A stretch of DNA of 24,217 nt from JBCBWG01 sp039186015 (lineage in GTDB: Bacteria; Pseudomonadota; Alphaproteobacteria; Rhizobiales; Hyphomicrobiaceae). The position numbers and the translations under genes are program-made. Numbering within the stretch: the first letter of the stretch is position 1; each line of letters starts with the position of its first letter. Below, piece by piece: positions 15,539-22,916 of this stretch. The notes beneath the pieces are model-generated. The model ran no database searches, was not told where the DNA came from, and saw only the letters and a program-made list of their open reading frames with translations. Where the stretch lies: assembly GCA_039186015.1 (NCBI GenBank), contig JBCDAH010000069.1:1-24217 (forward strand), given 5' to 3'.

Positions 15539-15558
15539 GCCCGTGGTTAACCACGGGC
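15539..15558. repeat. Perfect 20-bp palindrome upstream of ileS
   Basis: GCCCGTGG-TTAA-CCACGGGC is fully self-complementary, 117 bp before the ileS start. No T-run follows on either side, so it is a poor intrinsic terminator. It could be an operator for a dimeric regulator or an RNA hairpin in the ileS leader. Confidence 0.65.
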
Positions 15559-15675
15559 CCGCAGGCGTGCGCGGGCGCGCCGACCTGACGCCTTTGTTTC
15601 TCGAAATCCCGGTACAATCACGTCCACGCAGCCGCCATTCTGGCCTGGCGCGTGCCCGAAACAATGAGATCGATC

Positions 15676-18600
15676 ATGTCCGATGTAAAATCAGCTGATG
15701 CGCAACAGGATAAAGGTGCGGACCGCGACTGGAGCGACACGCTGTTCCTGCCGAAAACCGACTTTCCCATGCGCGCTGGTCTGCCCAAGCGGGAGCCGGA
15801 ATGGCTGGCGCGGTGGGAAAGGACTAATCTCTACCAGCGCCTGCGAGACGCTTCTGACGGACGGCCGAAGTTCGTTCTGCACGATGGCCCGCCGTACGCG
15901 AACGGCAACATCCACATCGGCACCGGTCTGAACAAGATCCTCAAGGATATTGTCGTCAAGTCGCAGCAAATGGCCGGCTTTGACGCGAACTACGTGCCGG
16001 GGTGGGACTGCCACGGCCTACCGATCGAATGGAAGGTCGAAGAGCAGTATCGCTCCAAAGGCAAGGACAAGCCGGATTTCTCTGATCCCGCCGCGTTCAA
16101 GGGCTTTCGTGATGAATGCCGCGCATTTGCCGAGCACTGGCTCGATGTGCAGCGCGACGAGTTCAAGCGGCTCGGCGTCGTCGGCGACTGGGATAATCCC
16201 TACACGACGATGTCCTATCGGGCCGAGGCAGCGATCGCGAACGAACTAATGAAGTTCGCCATGAACGGGCTGTTGTATCGCGGATCGAAGCCGGTGATGT
16301 GGTCGGTCGTGGAACAGACGGCACTGGCCGAGGCGGAGGTCGAGTACCACGACTATCAGTCGGACACGGTGTTCGTGAAGTTTCCGGTGATGGATTTGGG
16401 CCCATGGACTGGCAACGTCTCTGACAAACAAGCACTCGCCTTGAAGAGTGCGAACATTGTTATCTGGACGACAACCCCATGGACGATCCCTGGCAATAGG
16501 GCGATTTCTTACTCTTCGAAGCTCAAGTATGCACTCTATCAAGTAACTGCGGCGCCAGAGGGGAATTGGGCACAAGCTGGCGATAGAGTGGTGCTGGCAG
16601 AGAATTTGGCAAACGAAGTCATGAAGGCCGCTAAGGTCGAGTCATGGGAACGATTGTTTGACGTAGATTTTCATCAGTACGGTGATGTGATCTGCGGCCA
16701 CCCACTTCGCGGAAAAGGATACGACTTCGAGGTCCCACTCCTCGATGGTGACCATGTCACCGACGAGGCGGGCACCGGCTTCGTGCACACCGCACCTGGC
16801 CATGGCCGAGAGGACTTCGACATCTGGATGGAGAATGCCGCTGAGCTGGCCGGCCGGGGCATCGAGACGCGGATTCCGTTCACGGTCGGTGCGGACGGCA
16901 AGTTCACGAACGAAGCACCGGGCTTCGCTGGCGAGCAGGTGATCACGGCCAAGGGTGACAAAGGCAAAGCCAACGATGCGGTCATCAAAGCTTTGGTCGC
17001 TGCGAAAGGTCTGATGGCGCGCGGGCGGCTGAAGCACCAGTATCCGCATTCCTGGCGGTCCAAAAAGCCGGTGATCTTCCGCAACACGCCGCAGTGGTTC
17101 GTGCATATGGACACGCCGCTGAATGATGATGTTGGCGGCAACGCGACATTGCGCGATCTGGCCTTCAAAGCGATCGAAGAGACCGAATTTGTGCCGAAGG
17201 TCGGCCAGAACCGCTTGCGTGGCATGGTGGAAGCGAAGCCGGACTGGGTGCTGTCACGGCAGCGCGCGTGGGGTGTGCCGATCACCGTCTTCCGGAACGT
17301 CGAGACCGACCAGCTGGCGCCGGGGCCGATGTTCGCCAAGTCCGACGAGTTGGTGGCGCGGATCACTTCGGCCATGCGGAAGGCGGGCGCAGATGCCTGG
17401 TTTGCCGGTGATGCCAAGGCAAAGCTGTTGGATGGTCTGGTCGATGATCCGGACGCATGGGAGCAAGTGACCGACATTCTTGATGTCTGGTTCGATTCCG
17501 GTTCGACACACGCGTTTACGCTGGAAGATTCGGAAGCGTTTCCTGGCCTGTCCGGCATCAATCGTACGGTTGATGGCGGCACCGACACCGTCATGTATCT
17601 CGAAGGTTCCGACCAGCACCGCGGCTGGTTCCAGTCCTCGCTGCTGGAAAGCTGCGGCACACGTGCGCGAGCGCCATATGACGTTGTTCTGACCCATGGC
17701 TTCGTCCTGGACGAGAAGGGTCAGAAGATGTCGAAGTCGCTCGGCAACACGGTCGCGCCGCAGGACGTGATCAAGCAATACGGCGCCGATATCCTCCGGT
17801 TATGGGTTGCGTCATCGGACTACACGGATGACCTGCGCATCGGGCCCGAGATCCTGAAGACGTTTGTTGAGACCTATCGCAAACTGCGCAACACCATGCG
17901 TTGGATGCTCGGCGCCTTGGCCCATCATGATCCGGCGAAGGAGGTTGCCTATGCGGACATGCCGCTGCTTGAGCAGTACATTTTGCATCGTCTGGCCGAA
18001 ATCGACGTTGAGGTGCGCAAGGCCTACGCGGCCTACGAGTATCGGCGCGTTGTCAGTCAGCTCGCGACATTTCTGAATGCAGATTTGTCGGCGTTCTATT
18101 TCGATGTGCGCAAGGACGCGTTGTATTGCGAGCCGCCCTCATCGCAAAAGCGCCTGGCGGCACTGACCGCGATCTCGAAGCTATTTGACTGCCTGGCCGT
18201 ATGGTTGGCGCCCATTCTCTGCTTCACGGCAGAGGAGGCCTGGCTTGAGCGGCATCCGAGCGACAAAGGTTCTGTCCATCTTCAGACCTTCCCGGAGCTG
18301 CCGGCCGAGTGGCGGGACGAGGCGCTGGCAGAGCGCTTCGCGCGAGTTCTCAAAGTGCGGCAAGTGATCACAGGGGCGCTGGAAGTCGAGCGGCGCGAGA
18401 AGCGGATCGGATCGAGCCTTGAAGCCGCGCCGATTGTCTATATCGATGACGAGGCTCTGCGCGCGGCATTCGATGGCCTGGATGTGTCTGAGCTGGCCAT
18501 TACCTCTGGTGCCGTATTGCATCCATTCCCAGCTCCCGATCACGCCTTCACCTTGCCGGACGTTGCCAATGTGGCGGTCGATCCCAAATTGGCAGAGGGG

Positions 18601-18717
18601 ACGAAGTGCGCACGCTCCTGGCAGATCACGGATGATGTCGGGTCTGATCCGGACTATCCGGACCTCTCGGCGCGGGATGCAGCCGCCGTGCGTGAGCTGA
18701 TGGCGCAGTCAGAATAA
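15676..18717 (+). CDS. ileS: Isoleucyl-tRNA synthetase
   Basis: 1013 residues from ATG 15676; upstream in-frame ATG 15664 and GTG 15652 lack a ribosome-binding site, while GAGATCGATC precedes the chosen start. Class I synthetase that charges tRNA-Ile in the cytoplasm. The HIGH-type motif is HIGT within GNIHIGTGLNKILKD (from residue 80), and KMSKS is at 684-688 (GQKMSKSLGN). The editing domain shows TTTPWTIPGNRAI and GTGFVHTAPGHG. The anticodon-binding region follows KMSKS. The C-terminal part aligned with the zinc finger of other IleRS reads CARSW...DLSARD: three of four zinc cysteines are gone. The segment about 16441-16740, covering much of the editing domain, is lower in GC than its flanks (see findings). 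It heads an operon with lspA 15 bp downstream. Confidence 0.97.
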   Translation: MSDVKSADAQQDKGADRDWSDTLFLPKTDFPMRAGLPKREPEWLARWERTNLYQRLRDASDGRPKFVLHDGPPYANGNIHIGTGLNKILKDIVVKSQQMAGFDANYVPGWDCHGLPIEWKVEEQYRSKGKDKPDFSDPAAFKGFRDECRAFAEHWLDVQRDEFKRLGVVGDWDNPYTTMSYRAEAAIANELMKFAMNGLLYRGSKPVMWSVVEQTALAEAEVEYHDYQSDTVFVKFPVMDLGPWTGNVSDKQALALKSANIVIWTTTPWTIPGNRAISYSSKLKYALYQVTAAPEGNWAQAGDRVVLAENLANEVMKAAKVESWERLFDVDFHQYGDVICGHPLRGKGYDFEVPLLDGDHVTDEAGTGFVHTAPGHGREDFDIWMENAAELAGRGIETRIPFTVGADGKFTNEAPGFAGEQVITAKGDKGKANDAVIKALVAAKGLMARGRLKHQYPHSWRSKKPVIFRNTPQWFVHMDTPLNDDVGGNATLRDLAFKAIEETEFVPKVGQNRLRGMVEAKPDWVLSRQRAWGVPITVFRNVETDQLAPGPMFAKSDELVARITSAMRKAGADAWFAGDAKAKLLDGLVDDPDAWEQVTDILDVWFDSGSTHAFTLEDSEAFPGLSGINRTVDGGTDTVMYLEGSDQHRGWFQSSLLESCGTRARAPYDVVLTHGFVLDEKGQKMSKSLGNTVAPQDVIKQYGADILRLWVASSDYTDDLRIGPEILKTFVETYRKLRNTMRWMLGALAHHDPAKEVAYADMPLLEQYILHRLAEIDVEVRKAYAAYEYRRVVSQLATFLNADLSAFYFDVRKDALYCEPPSSQKRLAALTAISKLFDCLAVWLAPILCFTAEEAWLERHPSDKGSVHLQTFPELPAEWRDEALAERFARVLKVRQVITGALEVERREKRIGSSLEAAPIVYIDDEALRAAFDGLDVSELAITSGAVLHPFPAPDHAFTLPDVANVAVDPKLAEGTKCARSWQITDDVGSDPDYPDLSARDAAAVRELMAQSE

Positions 18718-18732
18718 GCGACGAGCGAGAAG

Positions 18733-19263
18733 ATGGCGACGGAACAGACAGGAAATGGCTGGTTTTGGGGGCGATGGTCCGCGCTCGGGCTGGGCATGGC
18801 CGTGGTGGTTGTCCTCGTCGACCAGGTCCACAAGTGGTGGATGATTAACGTTTACGAGATCGCGGAGAAGGGACGTGTTTCCGTCACGTCGTTTCTGGAC
18901 CTCGTGTTCGTCCTTAACAAGGGAATCAGCTACGGGCTGTTTACGCAGGATAGCCAGGGCGGCCAGTTGATGCTGGCAGGCTTTGCGCTGGTTGTCTCGA
19001 TCGTGATGGCGGTTTGGCTCGCGCGTGCCGGCTCGGGATGGCTGATGGCCGTTAGTGTCGGACTGATCATAGGCGGTGCGATCGGAAATGCGATCGATCG
19101 GGTGCATCTTGGTGGTGTGGCTGACTTTTTTTCGCTACATGCGTTTGGTGTCTATTGGTACGTGTTCAACGTTGCGGATGCCGCCATTGTTGCCGGAGTC
19201 GTCGGACTCCTATACGACGGTTTTATCGCAACGGGGGGAGCTAAGCGCCAGATCGCCGAATAA
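18733..19263 (+). CDS. lspA: Lipoprotein signal peptidase (signal peptidase II)
   Basis: 176-residue inner-membrane aspartyl protease that removes the signal peptide of diacylglyceryl-modified prolipoproteins. Four hydrophobic segments are visible (about 15-32, 55-70, 80-97, 103-121) with a last one at 147-163. Family motifs are VDQVHKW (29-35), LNKGISYGLF (61-70), GGAIGNAIDRVHLGGVADFF (114-133) and FNVADA (145-150). The catalytic aspartates are Asp131 in ADFF and Asp149 in FNVAD. The gene follows ileS after 15 bp, the usual pairing in proteobacteria, and precedes a lipoprotein gene. Length is normal. Confidence 0.96.
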   Translation: MATEQTGNGWFWGRWSALGLGMAVVVVLVDQVHKWWMINVYEIAEKGRVSVTSFLDLVFVLNKGISYGLFTQDSQGGQLMLAGFALVVSIVMAVWLARAGSGWLMAVSVGLIIGGAIGNAIDRVHLGGVADFFSLHAFGVYWYVFNVADAAIVAGVVGLLYDGFIATGGAKRQIAE

Positions 19264-19330
19264 ATCGGCGTGGATTCCGGCGCCGAGAACCACCGGATGA
19301 CTGTCCGGTCGACCGTGAGGGGACCACGGC

Positions 19331-19870
19331 ATGTTGAATGATGCAACGCAAAATCGCGCGACTCTCGCCGGGCAAAATCGCGCGACTTTCGCCGGCATGG
19401 CGCGTGGATTCGCGCGATTCGCTGCAGTAATCACCGTGAGCGCGACTGTCGCAGGATGTAGCGGCGGCGTGTCGCTCGAAGGCGGCGTGTTCGACGCCCT
19501 TGGCGTCAGCGACAAGGCTATCGCCGAATCCAAGCGCGAGAAAAAGCTGAAATCACGCGCCGGCCTGGTTATGCCGCCATCAACCGAGCGCCTGCCACAG
19601 CCGGGTTCAGCCCCGCGCCCCGAGCAGGTTGCGGTTACGAATACGAACGAACGGTTCCCGGTTAACCCTGAGGACGTGAAGCGCGCCGATCTCGCACGAA
19701 AAAAGGCGGCACACGACGCCTACTGTAAAAAAGCGTTGGATCATGCGCGCCTGATGAACCGCAAGGACGAGCTGATCGACGGGCCGATGGGGCGATGCAA
19801 CCCGAGCATTCTGGAGAAGCTCTCGGGCTCCAATCCGCTTGATAATCCGAACGGAACCAATCCGAACTAA
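19331..19870 (+). CDS. Small lipoprotein, DUF3035/BamF-like in style
   Basis: 179 residues. GAGGGG eight bases upstream supports ATG 19331. Met23 at 19397 would give a more normal signal peptide but has no ribosome-binding site. The signal core is FARFAAVITVSATVAGC, with a lipobox-like VAGC and lipidated Cys43. The mature part is hydrophilic: GGVFDALGVSDKAIAESKRE, then LVMPPSTERLPQPGS, a Pro-rich segment like that of small alphaproteobacterial lipoproteins such as DUF3035/BamF, and a C-terminal part with two cysteines (DAYCKKALD, MGRCNPS). BamF belongs to the outer-membrane protein assembly complex, but this resemblance is from memory and weak. The extra n-region is made by a 24-bp tandem duplication. 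It lies 67 bp after lspA, plausibly co-transcribed, and would be a substrate of LspA. Confidence 0.75.
   Translation: MLNDATQNRATLAGQNRATFAGMARGFARFAAVITVSATVAGCSGGVSLEGGVFDALGVSDKAIAESKREKKLKSRAGLVMPPSTERLPQPGSAPRPEQVAVTNTNERFPVNPEDVKRADLARKKAAHDAYCKKALDHARLMNRKDELIDGPMGRCNPSILEKLSGSNPLDNPNGTNPN
19349..19395 (+). repeat. In-frame tandem repeat of 24-bp period in the lipoprotein signal region
   Basis: Two copies at 19349-19371 and 19373-19395 agree at 22 of 23 positions and encode QNRATLAG then QNRATFAG. They lengthen the n-region of the lipoprotein signal peptide by eight residues. The sole mismatch changes Leu to Phe. Confidence 0.85.
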
Positions 19871-20000
19871 CGCCAGCGGTCGGTTCATCCTGGTGTGAGC
19901 CGTCTCGTGCTTGCGGCGCACTTACGATCATCCGCGCCTGATGAATGATCTTGCCGGTTTTCCAGCGCTTGAACGAGAGTAGAACGTTTCACACCGCGCA

Positions 20001-20023
20001 GTTCGTCCGTATTGGACGTGAAC
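20001..20023. other. Imperfect inverted repeat upstream of the first M16 peptidase
   Basis: GTTCGTCC (20001-20008) can pair with GGACGTGAAC (20014-20023) allowing a two-base bulge, loop GTATT. It is in the 250-bp gap between the lipoprotein and the M16 gene. No T-run follows, so a terminator is unlikely; an operator or chance is possible. Confidence 0.3.
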
Positions 20024-20120
20024 GGCTTGTCATTTGACTTGAAGCCATCCCATCCCGAACTGTCCGACAAGCGAGGGCACCGGGTCTCGTATTACGTTTT
20101 CGATTGGTGAGGTCTTTCGC

Positions 20121-21536
20121 ATGCGCGCAGGCTTGATGAGGCCCACAATGGGTCTTTTGACGTCAGTTTGGATGATAATCATGCTCACACTTGCTGGGTC
20201 AGCATCCGCCGAATCCGCCATCAAGCGGGAGGTGACGGAATTCAAGCTCGACAACGGCATGCATGTGGTGGTGGTGCCGGATCGCCGGGCGCCGGTTGTC
20301 ACGCACATGGTGTGGTATCGGGTCGGCGCGGCCGACGAGCCGATCGGTGTTTCGGGAATCGCGCATTTCCTGGAACACCTGATGTTCAAATCCACCGAGA
20401 ACCTTGCGTCCGGTGAGTTTTCGAAAATCGTGTCGCGCCTGGGCGGTCAGGACAATGCGTTTACGAGCCAGGACGCGACAGCCTACTTCCAACGCATCAC
20501 ACGCGAGCACCTCGGAACGGTGATGCGCATGGAGGCGGACCGTATGGTCAACCTCAAGCTCAACGAAGAAGATGTGCGAACTGAACGCGACGTCATCTTG
20601 GAAGAGCGGCGCTCGCGGGTTGAGAACAGCCCGTCGTCGCTGCTGTCCGAGCAAATGAATGCGGCGCTTTATCTTGGCCATCCCTACGGCATTCCGGTGA
20701 TCGGCTGGATGCACGAGATGAAGACGTTGAGCCGCAAGGACGCGCTCGACTTCTACAAGCGGTTTTATGCACCCAACAACGCGATCTTGATCGTGGCCGG
20801 AGATGTCACGGCAGATGACGTGCGCCGCCTCGCAACAGAGACCTACGGCAAGATTCCTGCTGACCCGGCGATTTCGCCGAAGCGGGTCCGCGTGAAGGAG
20901 CCTGTCTCGCGCGCAGCCCGTCGCGTTGTCTTGCGCGATGCTCGTGCCGGCCAGCCTGTCTTCCGCCGCTTTTACAGCGTGCCGAGCTACTCCACAGCCA
21001 AGGCTGGCGACGCTGAAGCCTTGGACCTGCTGCTCAAGATCCTCGCATCCGGCACGACAAGCCGTCTTTATCAGACGCTCGTCTCCGCCGACAAAGTGGG
21101 CTCAAGTGCGGGCGGCTATTACAGCGGCTCCGCGTTGGATACGGGCAAAGCCGTATTCTACGGCGTGCCGGCCAACGGTGTCACGCTGGAAGACTTTGAG
21201 GCCGCTTTCGACAAGGTCATTGCTGACGTCATCAAAAACGGTGTCACGCAAGCGGAACTGGACCGGGCACGCAAAGCTTACATCGCGGACTTCGTTTACG
21301 AGATCGACAGCCAGTCAACTTTGGCACGGCGGTACGGCTGGGGCCTGGTTGTCGGGCATACGATTGCCGAAATCGACGGCTGGCCAGAAGCGCTTAAAAA
21401 GGTGACGGTTGATGATATCAAGCGGGTCGCTGCAAGCTATCTGAACATCAACGCATCTGTGACCGGCTACCTCATCCCGGAGGCGGTTCCGTCCCAACCT
21501 CAATCATCTTCTGCCAAGCCGGCGACGAGATCCTAA
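20121..21536 (+). CDS. M16 family zinc metallopeptidase, catalytic subunit
   Basis: 471 residues; GAGG eight bases upstream supports ATG 20121. A signal peptide with hydrophobic core LLTSVWMIIMLTLAG ends in SASA (cleavage about residue 30), so it acts in the periplasm. The inverted zinc motif HFLEH is intact (His82, catalytic Glu85, His86), with the third ligand in ERDVILEERR about 76 residues on (Glu161 or Glu162). Other family features are NAFTSQDATAYFQ, YAPNNAILIVAGDV and GTTSRLYQTLV. The protein has the two-domain length of bacterial M16B/PqqL-like proteins, which work as a heterodimer with a non-catalytic partner, degrading or processing peptides. That partner is the next gene, 18 bp downstream. 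Confidence 0.93.
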   Translation: MRAGLMRPTMGLLTSVWMIIMLTLAGSASAESAIKREVTEFKLDNGMHVVVVPDRRAPVVTHMVWYRVGAADEPIGVSGIAHFLEHLMFKSTENLASGEFSKIVSRLGGQDNAFTSQDATAYFQRITREHLGTVMRMEADRMVNLKLNEEDVRTERDVILEERRSRVENSPSSLLSEQMNAALYLGHPYGIPVIGWMHEMKTLSRKDALDFYKRFYAPNNAILIVAGDVTADDVRRLATETYGKIPADPAISPKRVRVKEPVSRAARRVVLRDARAGQPVFRRFYSVPSYSTAKAGDAEALDLLLKILASGTTSRLYQTLVSADKVGSSAGGYYSGSALDTGKAVFYGVPANGVTLEDFEAAFDKVIADVIKNGVTQAELDRARKAYIADFVYEIDSQSTLARRYGWGLVVGHTIAEIDGWPEALKKVTVDDIKRVAASYLNINASVTGYLIPEAVPSQPQSSSAKPATRS

Positions 21537-21554
21537 GGTGAAGGACCGATCATA

Positions 21555-22916
21555 ATGATTTCCACGTTGCGTAGCTTTACCTTCAGTCTCGGGATTCGCC
21601 ATCATCTCGCCGTCGCGCTTGCCGTGCTTACGATCGGCGTATGGATCTTGGCACCCAAACCGGTTCAAGCCATGGACATTCAAGTCGTCAAAAGCACCAG
21701 TGGGGTTGAAGCCTGGCTGGTTGAAGAGCGGTCCGTACCGTTGATTGCCATGCGCATCGCGTTCGACGGTGGCAGCGCGCAAGACCCGGACGACAAAGCC
21801 GGCCTCGCCAACTTCCTGTCGACCATGCTGGATGAAGGCGCCGGTTCGCTTGATGCGGCAACCTTCCAGCGCCTGCTCGAAGAGAACGCGGTCAAACTCT
21901 CGTTCAGCGACAGCCGCGATCATTTCTCCGTAAGCTTGCAGACACTGACTGAAAATCGCGCGAAGGCCATTGAGCTGTTGAAGCTTGCCCTGACCCAGCC
22001 GCGGTTCGATGCGGATGCGGTGGAACGCATGCGGAAACAGTTGTTGTCTCGTTTGGCGTTTGACGCAAAAAACCCAAACCGCGTTGCGGGGAGGGTTTGG
22101 GCCGAGAAGACGTTTGCGGGGCATCCCTATGCGCGTCCATCGCATGGGACGCCAGAGAGTGTGAAATCCATTCAGGCTGCCGATCTCGAAGGGTATCGCA
22201 AGCGTGTCTTCGCGCGCGATACCGTCAAGGTTGCCGTTGTGGGCGACATTGATGCTGCAACGCTAAAGACGCTGCTCGATGAGGTCTTTGGTGATCTGCC
22301 GGAGCGCGCTGACCTGAAGCCGATTCCCAAGGCCGAGCTGAAAACGGGTCTGCAAACCGTCGTCAAGATGCCTGTGCCGCAATCGGTCGCCGTTTTCGGG
22401 CTGCCGGGGATTGCGCGCAAGGACAAGGACTTCATGGCGGCGTTTGTCCTGAACCAGATCCTTGGTGGTGGAGGCTTTGCGTCACGCTTGATGAACGAAG
22501 TGCGTGAGAAACGCGGGCTGGCGTACTCCGTCTACAGCTATCTTCAGACATTGGACGGTGCTGCAATCTTCGCAGGCGGTGTGGCGACCAAGAACGAGCG
22601 TGTCGCAGAGAGTCTCAAAGTCATTCGCAGCGAATTGAAGCGCATGGCGGATGATGGCCCGACCGAGAAAGAGCTGGCGAACGCCAAGAGCTACCTGACC
22701 GGGTCCTACGCCTTGCGGTTCGACACCAGCAGCAAAATCGCGCAGCAGCTGCTCGGCATTCAGCTCGAAGACCTGGGTCTGTCGTACGTCGACACACGGA
22801 ACAAGCAGATCGAAGCCGTGACGATTGAGGACATTCGTCGCGTTGCCAAGCGGCTGCTGGATATCGATGCTCTGAACGTCACAGTTGTCGGTCAGCCGGA
22901 CGGTTTGCCGGGGTGA
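21555..22916 (+). CDS. M16 family peptidase homologue, non-catalytic subunit
   Basis: 453 residues; AAGGA about nine bases upstream supports the ATG. An N-terminal signal or anchor (HHLAVALAVLTIGVWILAPKPVQA) fits export. The protein aligns with M16 along its length, but the zinc motif is replaced: where HxxEH should be, it reads NFLST (86-90), so His, Glu and His are all lost. The Arg/Tyr substrate-binding region is kept (NEVREKRGLAYSVYSY, about 314-329). This is the pattern of the inactive partner in M16B heterodimers, like the alpha subunit of mitochondrial processing peptidase. It probably shapes the chamber and binds substrate while the preceding gene product cuts. Its stop overlaps the next gene's GTG start by four bases. 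Confidence 0.93.
   Translation: MISTLRSFTFSLGIRHHLAVALAVLTIGVWILAPKPVQAMDIQVVKSTSGVEAWLVEERSVPLIAMRIAFDGGSAQDPDDKAGLANFLSTMLDEGAGSLDAATFQRLLEENAVKLSFSDSRDHFSVSLQTLTENRAKAIELLKLALTQPRFDADAVERMRKQLLSRLAFDAKNPNRVAGRVWAEKTFAGHPYARPSHGTPESVKSIQAADLEGYRKRVFARDTVKVAVVGDIDAATLKTLLDEVFGDLPERADLKPIPKAELKTGLQTVVKMPVPQSVAVFGLPGIARKDKDFMAAFVLNQILGGGGFASRLMNEVREKRGLAYSVYSYLQTLDGAAIFAGGVATKNERVAESLKVIRSELKRMADDGPTEKELANAKSYLTGSYALRFDTSSKIAQQLLGIQLEDLGLSYVDTRNKQIEAVTIEDIRRVAKRLLDIDALNVTVVGQPDGLPG

Larger units (their letters stand above)
15191..15675. other. 485-bp repeat-rich intergenic region upstream of ileS
   Basis: No protein-coding frame with recognisable motifs is present. The region holds a 14-bp direct repeat (15209-15250), a complex GC-rich inverted-repeat element whose end recurs at the window's right edge (15271-15390), a GGTGC/GCACC stem near 15520-15538, a perfect 20-bp palindrome (15539-15558) and presumably the ileS promoter. 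I looked for a T-box leader, which some bacteria place before ileS, and found no conserved T-box sequence. A GTG at 15366 opens only a 15-codon frame. Confidence 0.6.

Noticed and set aside
15391..15675. T-box riboswitch upstream of ileS
   Set aside because: No conserved T-box bulge sequence or specifier stem could be found; the stems present are short palindromes.
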